A stretch of DNA of 20,400 nt from Chara braunii. Its lineage: Eukaryota > Streptophyta > Charophyceae > Charales > Characeae. A program made the translations under genes and the position numbers. The notes beneath the pieces are model-generated. The model was not told where the DNA came from and made no database searches. It was given only the letters and a program-made list of their open reading frames with translations. The stretch covers positions 819,629 to 840,028 of the forward strand of contig BFEA01000426.1 in NCBI GenBank assembly GCA_003427395.1, read 5' to 3'. Of the stretch, positions 15,273 to 20,400 are shown in pieces (within the stretch, counting starts at the first letter, position 1; each line of letters starts with the position of its first letter).

Positions 15273-17593
15273 ACCTCACGCCCCCTTGCAGCTTCCCGTA
15301 CGGGGTCGCCGATCAGAGTTCTAGGAGGGGCGTGGTCGAGGATTTTTGGCCGTAAGGGTTTCTCCCGGACGGAACGGGAGGCTCTCGTTTCGTGGCCGAG
15401 GTTTTTCTCGGAGTCGAACTGTCGCCGCGGAGTCATGTGGGGGTCGAATCACTCTGAAACGACAAAATCAAAAAGGTTTCCGCAAAAATGAACTGCCGCC
15501 ATGCATCGGGACGGAGAAAGGCATCGAGGGGAGGGGGGCCATGGCGGCGGAAGACAAAACTTCGATCGTCAGGGGTTTGGGGGATAGGTGAGGGGTTCGA
15601 AGCCTTCGGGCCTCATCATCGACTTCACAAAGTGTTTGACCCCTCGGGTCTTTGTTGTGGAGGTGGGTGGTTCGAGGCCTTCAGGCCTCGGCGTCGAACT
15701 CACAGAGTCCGCGCGAAAGTTTCCGGGAGGGTAAAGCGGCGGGAGGACTCGCCGGCATCTGAATTCGAAATTACGCGGGCAGCGCCCCCGCGCTACGGGA
15801 AAGCTCGGGGAAACGCGTCGCTCCCTCGTAACCCAAGACCAGCCGTCGCCACGAACACGAGTCCCCCTGGCGACACCAGCGACAATCAAACTGCGGTCGC
15901 CACGCGTCGTGAGCGGCCGACCAGGGCAACACCGTTAAACCCGTGTAAGGCAATATCAGAGTCGGGGAATCAAAGCGATCAATCAACACAAACCCATTCC
16001 CCCTTATCTCACAGGCCCGCAACGGGTCTTGCCAACACACTTGCTCCGTCCGCCTCAGCGCGCACCGTACGTCCGCATCGCAGTAGACGCTGTCGTCATC
16101 TGCGATGGGGAAGGCCGGTAGCGAAATGAGACGATCGGAGGTACGCGATGAACATGGGCAAGATCCCGCGTTCCCGGTCATCCGAGCCAACACCGAATCC
16201 ATACAACAATCGTCGCAACTTTTCTCTCTCTCAAAAAAAAGGGGGGTGCGTAGGGTGAAGATGACGAAAGCTAAGCTTTCTCCCCTTGGCGGGGGCGTCA
16301 ACCGTCCGCACGGACGCAGGCGGTTGACGTCACCGGTGCGGAGACGATAAGCTCTAAAAGCGATGACTGTCAGTTCCGAGGAAGGCGATCGAGGAAGGGA
16401 AGGAGGGAGAGAGAGAGTGAGAGTGAATTACGCCGAGACCGCGCGAGAGCACAGGAAAGACCGCGGAGGGGAGGGGAACAACCGGATCAACACACTCTTA
16501 CTCCTAAGCAGACGGTCCCCCAGTTCAGTTTCCCCATCCCCGCCCGGACGAGTACATACACACATACATGCATGCATTCAANAACACTTGACAGGACATC
16601 TAATCATCCATGGACCTTCGACATCACTCATGCGCAGAACCAGCTCCCATCACTCTGGGCCTCAAGCACACGACATACATAGACAAAGCAGCAATGGAGA
16701 TAAAAGTGAGTCCTTCTCGTACACAAAAATTTCAATTAACTGCNGCCCCCAGGCGCGGCCTTCAAAAATTCCCCAAGACCACCGACCACCATAGCCACAA
16801 GGCCCTGCCGCNGCCGGCGTCCAATCCCCACCACTGCTCAGTCCCTCCGACTGCTTNGCTCGGNGACTACCGCGGGGTCCACCCCANGTCGTCACTCCGC
16901 CCGTCCTTGGGCTCGTCGAGCCTGTTCGGCGCCGCGGACTCTCGCGCATAGCTCGCGCAGCATTGCAGCCGAGATCAAAGAGAGAGAGAGGAGAGGGTTG
17001 CGCAAATTTATAGCACGGGAGGCGGCGGGTTAACAGCGCGAGGTGCGGGCGGCGCAGGGTGTAGATGAGCGGGACCGGAGAGAGAGGTGGGGAGTTAGAG
17101 GGTTCGACCCGCGGGATTGCATGGCTACGTGATTGGGGTGTTCGTCCAAGTGGTGAGTGGTTTCCCGCTTTCCACATTGATCCGAGCATCCCAACTACAC
17201 CGCCAATCACTTCGCTGAGGAAGACAGGGTAAGGATCAAGTTGGGCGTAAGGGAAGACGAAGAGTTCTGCATGGGGAAAATGCGCGCAGCAAGAAGGGAA
17301 GATGGCGCGAGGATGCAAACCAAGAAACGGGGATGCGAGACGCGCGATAAATTGGAGCTTGGGCGCGCGCGCGCAAAAATTCAAAAAAAATCCCAACCGC
17401 ACCCGTTTCTTGATTTTCATACCGCGACCGCTATTCGCCCGCGGGAGTTATTAACCAAACAAAATGAAAAAGGCCGTTTCAAAAAGAAAACAAAAGCAAA
17501 AAGAAGGAAAACCCCCTTTTTATATGCGTCTGTACTTCGGGGCTTCCACGGGGTTTTTCCTCAAGGATACGGCAAGCCGCGCGGTACGGATCT
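15273..17593 (-). repeat. Second full-length LTR copy, chimeric
   Basis: 15273-16999 is identical to the left LTR, whereas 17000-17593 differs from 4203-4797 at about 27 of ~595 positions, including two one-base indels. The simplest reading is that the first part is 3' LTR sequence and the last ~594 bp come from the true 5' LTR next to the right flank. It has the same TATA box (17005-17012) and hairpin (16296-16329). Confidence 0.8.
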
Positions 17594-17605
17594 CTAAGGT
17601 TTTGT

Positions 17606-17640
17606 TTAAAAAAATAATAATAATAATATGAAAAAAAATT
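17606..17640 (+). repeat. A-rich/AAT simple sequence
   Basis: A run of A, then repeated AAT, then A8, a few bases beyond the LTR end. It could be the poly(A) tail of a retroposon whose body is lost, or plain low-complexity DNA. Confidence 0.5.
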
Positions 17641-17682
17641 GGGGCGTTAATACCCTCGAAGCATTTGAGAGTAATAAAAGTG

Positions 17683-17723
17683 AATGGGGATTGTACCCAC
17701 AACCTCATGAATGCCACTTGCGA
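17683..17723 (-). mobile_element. Truncated tRNA-like (SINE) copy, minus strand
   Basis: A reverse complement of 17803-17843 with four mismatches in 41. It keeps a good B box (GGTACAATCCC) but has no A box, so it is a 5'-truncated copy. It forms a 41-bp inverted repeat with the next element, with 79 bp between. Confidence 0.6.
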
Positions 17724-17725
17724 GA

Positions 17726-17857
17726 CTCATGTACCTCATATCAAAATTTCCTCCTCCCAATTCAACTCGGAGCATCCAGTGGTCTAGCTCAATCGGTAAC
17801 GCTCGCATGTGGCATTCAGGAGGTTGTGGGTAGAATCTCCATTGGCCTCATGTACCT
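17726..17857 (+). mobile_element. tRNA-derived SINE or tRNA pseudogene
   Basis: A tRNA-like core starts at 17778. Its A box TAGCTCAATCGG is at 17785-17796 and a degraded B box GGTAGAATCTC at 17829-17839, exactly 44 bp apart as in a real tRNA (positions 8 and 52). The 11-bp CTCATGTACCT occurs at 17726-17736 and 17847-17857, a possible target duplication. No matching acceptor stem, so it is not a functional tRNA gene. Confidence 0.55.
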
Positions 17858-17944
17858 TCCTGGGCATGCCTGGCGCCTGCCACCTAAAGATAGATCATTG
17901 GATCCCCCGATCGTCATTGAGCAGGATCTACTGATATTCGTAGG

Positions 17945-18630
17945 GAAGGGGACCTGAGGGGAGGCAAAGGGATTGGTTTTGTTGGCATGGTCCCTAATGC
18001 TAGTGGTTGTCACCTGGCCGGTGTCGGGTGCATCGATCCCGCGCGAACGGGACCCTCCCGGCCATTGTCACGCAGGATTAGGCGGGGTTTGGCGGCCGCG
18101 CAGAAACAAACGCGCGCCCTGGTGCCGCTCTGGCCGAGTGCGCCAGCCATACCTCTCGCGCGCTCCTGCGACAGGACAGAGGCTGCGCGAGGCACAACTT
18201 ACCTCCACTCGTTGGGAGCTGTCACCATCCGGTGGGTGGGCGTATCCCTGCCGAGCTGCTGACCCACGTGCGAGAGCTTTTATGATGCAATCGCAGAGGT
18301 AGGCCAGCCGAGGGCGTTTGCTCGTTCGTTGTAGCATAGGGGCACGCGTGGCTAACGCCTGGATCGAACCCGTACGCAGACCCTCGTCATACCCTGGCTA
18401 AGTTCCTAAACGGGGCTATACGCCGGTCGACTAGGATGATTAGGTGACCATGCGATAGTCCTCTGCTCGAAGAAAACTTGATAAACTTAATTGGATCATC
18501 GCCTAGTCCCTTGACGGAACCACCCATAATTTTTCCCATCCTGTCCCTCACAGAATCTGATCAAGTACTCAATATAAAATCCATGAAAGGAACCGATTTA
18601 ATCATATCGAAGCCATGAAGCTTGAAAACA
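17945..18630. other. Right flank, no gene seen
   Basis: 17960-18290 is markedly GC-rich (GCGGCCGCGC, GCGCGCCC), in contrast to the AT-rich DNA on either side of the region. On the minus strand GGGTTCGATCC (18361-18371) matches a B box with a weak A box near 18393-18402, too close together for a tRNA. Open frames are short and overlap on both strands. Confidence 0.4.
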
Positions 18631-18640
18631 AACCCCTTTT

Positions 18641-18784
18641 TCCGTAATGGTGTTTTACGGAGTAATCATAACCGCACACTTCTCGATGGAAACGAGGAGT
18701 GCCTTAGACACTCAGGTGTTGGCTTGGTTACTCCCCAAAGAGTTAGCCTTTCAATATTGAAGGCGTCCACTAAGAGTGATCACT
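18641..18784. repeat. Run of consecutive stem-loops
   Basis: Adjacent inverted repeats: TCCGTAA/TTACGGA (18641-18661); CACTTCTCG/CGAGGAGTG with one G-U (18677-18701); GACAC/GTGTT (18707-18720) enclosed by GCC/GGC; ACTC/GAGT enclosed by GGCT/AGCC (18721-18748); GCCTTTCAA/TTGAAGGC (18746-18764); and the palindrome AGTGATCACT (18775-18784). Could be a structured RNA, a transposon terminus or chance. No known RNA family recognised. Confidence 0.45.
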
Positions 18785-18886
18785 GACCCTCAAGCCTCTC
18801 GCGTCTCGCATGTAGGGCTAAGAAGAGAGTTTGTCGCGAGGGAGAGCTTACACCGCAGATGACGGTGTTCTCTTACCCCTCGCGGA

Positions 18887-19168
18887 CTATCCAGTCCAGC
18901 TTTCAACCGCAATAAGGATAAGCGTAACGATCATGCGATGGTTCAGAAGACCATCACTCAGAGAAAGAAGGAAATTCTGTAGCATTCCCGAGACCTTCTC
19001 TCTCACACAATTGCTTAGTCCGTTTTCAAGGTCAACATCAGGAATCCAAGGTGCAGATCGGGGGCTTAGAAGGGAATAGAGAGACTCTCGAGGGAAGTCA
19101 GGGTAAGCCATTCTCACAGTCCCGAGTTGATTCTTGCTACCTGCCTTAAGCACATCATTCCAAAGCAT
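18887..19168 (-). CDS. Hypothetical ORF, possible start of a decayed retroelement
   Basis: A 93-codon frame (MLWNDVLKAGSKNQ...) that begins 24 bp after a PBS-like site on the same strand. No domain recognised. The position suits the gag start of an LTR element, but the frame ends early at TAG and further stops follow in all frames, so at best it is a broken remnant. Confidence 0.25.
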   Translation of the reverse strand: MLWNDVLKAGSKNQLGTVRMAYPDFPRESLYSLLSPRSAPWIPDVDLENGLSNCVREKVSGMLQNFLLSLSDGLLNHRMIVTLILIAVESWTG

Positions 19169-19191
19169 TATTATTCGAGGAGCGGTTCCTT

Positions 19192-19204
19192 GCTTCTAAT
19201 ACCA
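19192..19204 (-). promoter_or_regulatory. PBS-like site of a second LTR element
   Basis: Minus strand reads TGGTATTAGAAGC, like the initiator-Met PBS TGGTATCAGAGC with one substitution and one inserted A. It is preceded by AGGT, as is the gypsy PBS in this window. If real, an LTR lies to the right from about 19205, but no partner LTR was found. Confidence 0.3.
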
Positions 19205-19680
19205 ACCTGCATCCACACAAAATCCCATTGACATTCCTACACAAAATACCACTAACGTGGTCAACCCTTTGTCTCCCAATTCATGTCCCACATTCCCCTT
19301 TCACCGACCCCCTCGTTTAACAATGGCATACCCCCACTTTCTATTCAGCTTTCTCAACTCTTTTCATGGCCATTTCAAGGAGATGGGTAAGAGGGATAGA
19401 AAGGTTCTCATTTTGAGGGAATGTCATTATAGCAGGGAGATTCCAAGCATCATGGCATGGGTATCACGATGGGCATGGATGAGCCGTAGATCGATCAGCT
19501 CGATCGACTAACTGACCTGCTATTCAGTGATAGCAAAAAACTGATGAAGCTTATCACACCTAATCTCCCTTAGGTAGCTATAACCTGCATCACAAATAAC
19601 ATAGCCACCATTTGTCGCATTATCGGAGAAGAACTCCGTATCGCACTTCCTCTAGCTATATCATCCAGTAACGATGTAAA
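19205..19680. other. No gene seen
   Basis: Mixed-composition DNA with short frames only. The CGATC-rich palindromic patch at 19489-19508 is the only structure noted. Confidence 0.4.
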
Positions 19681-19685
19681 AATAA

Positions 19686-19985
19686 CAAAAATTTGGGCAG
19701 CATCTCCCCTAAAGGCGTGAGCCCACATAAAATATACAAATCCAAATCTAAACAAACTCCTGACCTAAAAGCTACTTAACCTTGACTTCCTTGGGTTTAG
19801 TCGAAATTTCGGTAGCACTTCCATTAGTAAGGAAGACTTTCAAAAGTCTCTACTAATCCCAAAGATAGTCCTAAGTCTAACCTCAAAAGACTCACAGGTT
19901 TTGACTAACTTTGTAAATTTAGCAGAAATTTCGGCAACATTTTCCTTTAAGGAAGGAGGCTCCCAGAATTCCTACTAATCCAACG
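19686..19985. repeat. Degenerate ~115-120 bp tandem repeat, about three units
   Basis: The phrase ATTTCGG plus a GCA/GCAC run, a purine/pyrimidine CTTCC-like block and AAGG recurs at 19691 (ATTTGGGCAG), 19806 (ATTTCGGTAG) and 19928 (ATTTCGGCAA), spaced 115 and 122 bp. The second and third are also followed by CTACTAATCC (about 19851 and 19973). An old satellite-like or LTR-internal repeat. Confidence 0.5.
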
Positions 19986-20287
19986 GTCAGCCAATCCTTC
20001 AGCAAGTGACCACTAGAGACCTCAAACAAGACCGAACATATGCGACTACCTGTTTGTCGCTCAAGCATAAGCGAGCTCTAACAGGCTAAACTATCAAAAT
20101 GACTAAGCAAAATAATTCACCAAACAGTAACAATCACTGAAGCGAGACTCAAATTCAAAAGAAGATTCATTTCTCCTTTCTGCTTTTATCATGTGCAATG
20201 TTTCGTATCTTATTTGCTTAATTTTATTTCTCCAACTCCAATCCTATTATACATATAGTTCCTTTTATGTCCATTTTTCTTCCAAGG

Positions 20288-20399
20288 CCAAGCAAACGAG
20301 TTAAGCAAGGCGACCTGAGTCCTGCCCAGGGTCCCAGTTTCAATGTCCAAGCAAACAACAAGGCGACCCGAGTCCTGCCCAGGGTCCCAGTTTCAATGT
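20288..20399. repeat. Tandem repeat, two units of 59 and 53 bp, running off the window
   Basis: Units start CCAAGCAAAC at 20288 and 20347 and end GTCCCAGTTTCAATGT. They differ by a 6-bp gap near the start and one T/C change. The last base of the window starts a possible third unit. Confidence 0.85.
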
Positions 20400-20400
20400 C

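Larger units (their letters stand above)
12798..16999. repeat. Direct repeat, copy 2 (identical to 1-4202)
   Basis: Same content as 1-4202 at offset +12797, shared Ns included: poly(T) insertion 12910-12966, SINE piece 13687-13737, LINE 13738-15249, SINE in LINE 13908-14035, 25-bp duplication 14706-14754, start of LTR at 15273. Probably an assembly duplicate, so these should not be counted as extra elements. Confidence 0.95.

Noticed and set aside
17778-17850. A functional tRNA gene
   Set aside because: A/B spacing is right but the B box is degraded and no acceptor stem pairs; SINE or pseudogene fits better.
18332-18402. tRNA-like A and B boxes on both strands
   Set aside because: Boxes are about 28-31 bp apart in place of ~44, and no cloverleaf forms.
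18395-18770. Minus-strand frame with mostly TGA stops and a GLGDDP phrase, suggesting a viral polymerase in a mitochondrial code
   Set aside because: The stop number is only slightly below chance, a TAA lies in the same frame further up, and no other polymerase motif is visible. GDD alone is a coincidence.
20288-20400. CRISPR-like array
   Set aside because: Units are directly adjacent without unique spacers; ordinary tandem repeat in eukaryotic DNA.

Overview
The window is repeat-derived DNA from a eukaryotic nuclear genome, with no host gene that I can support. Three things point to the plant (streptophyte) lineage. A Ty3/gypsy LTR retrotransposon carries a primer-binding site matching the initiator-Met tRNA end used by plant elements. 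tRNA-derived SINE pieces are present. An L1-like LINE remnant lies beside them. The species cannot be told; a repeat-rich charophyte or land plant would fit. Scattered single Ns suggest a short-read or consensus assembly.

Layout. 1-2475: left flank with an unannotated stretch, a bare poly(T) tract between 15-bp direct repeats, two SINE pieces and a decayed LINE on the + strand. 2476-12796: a minus-strand gypsy element. Its 3' LTR (about 2.3 kb) is on the left; reading leftward from the right come PBS, gag, protease, RT, RNase H, a PHD-like finger, integrase and a block of three extra ORFs. 12570-12796 is only the first 227 bp of the 5' LTR and ends at a single N. 12798-16999 repeats 1-4202 without any difference I can see, including six Ns, so it is most likely an assembly duplication. 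17000-17593 is a different LTR copy, about 4.5% diverged, followed by right flank DNA. 17594-20400: right flank with an inverted pair of tRNA-like sequences, a run of hairpins, a possible second LTR-element start, a degenerate ~115-bp repeat and a short tandem repeat at the edge.

How the parts relate. Gag-pol is dead: seven in-frame stops (all TAG or TGA), several frameshifts, and a deletion that removes the RT YxDD box. Two features are unusual. A cysteine/histidine array shaped like most of a PHD finger sits between RNase H and integrase. Downstream of integrase, where some elements carry env, three sense-strand ORFs (191, 307 and 176 codons) remain open. They have no signal peptide or membrane segment, and the middle one has a basic nuclear-localisation stretch, a DLNLD (EAR-like) motif and a canonical SUMO-interacting motif. 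Together these suggest, as inference only, an LTR element with its own nuclear or chromatin-interacting accessory protein.
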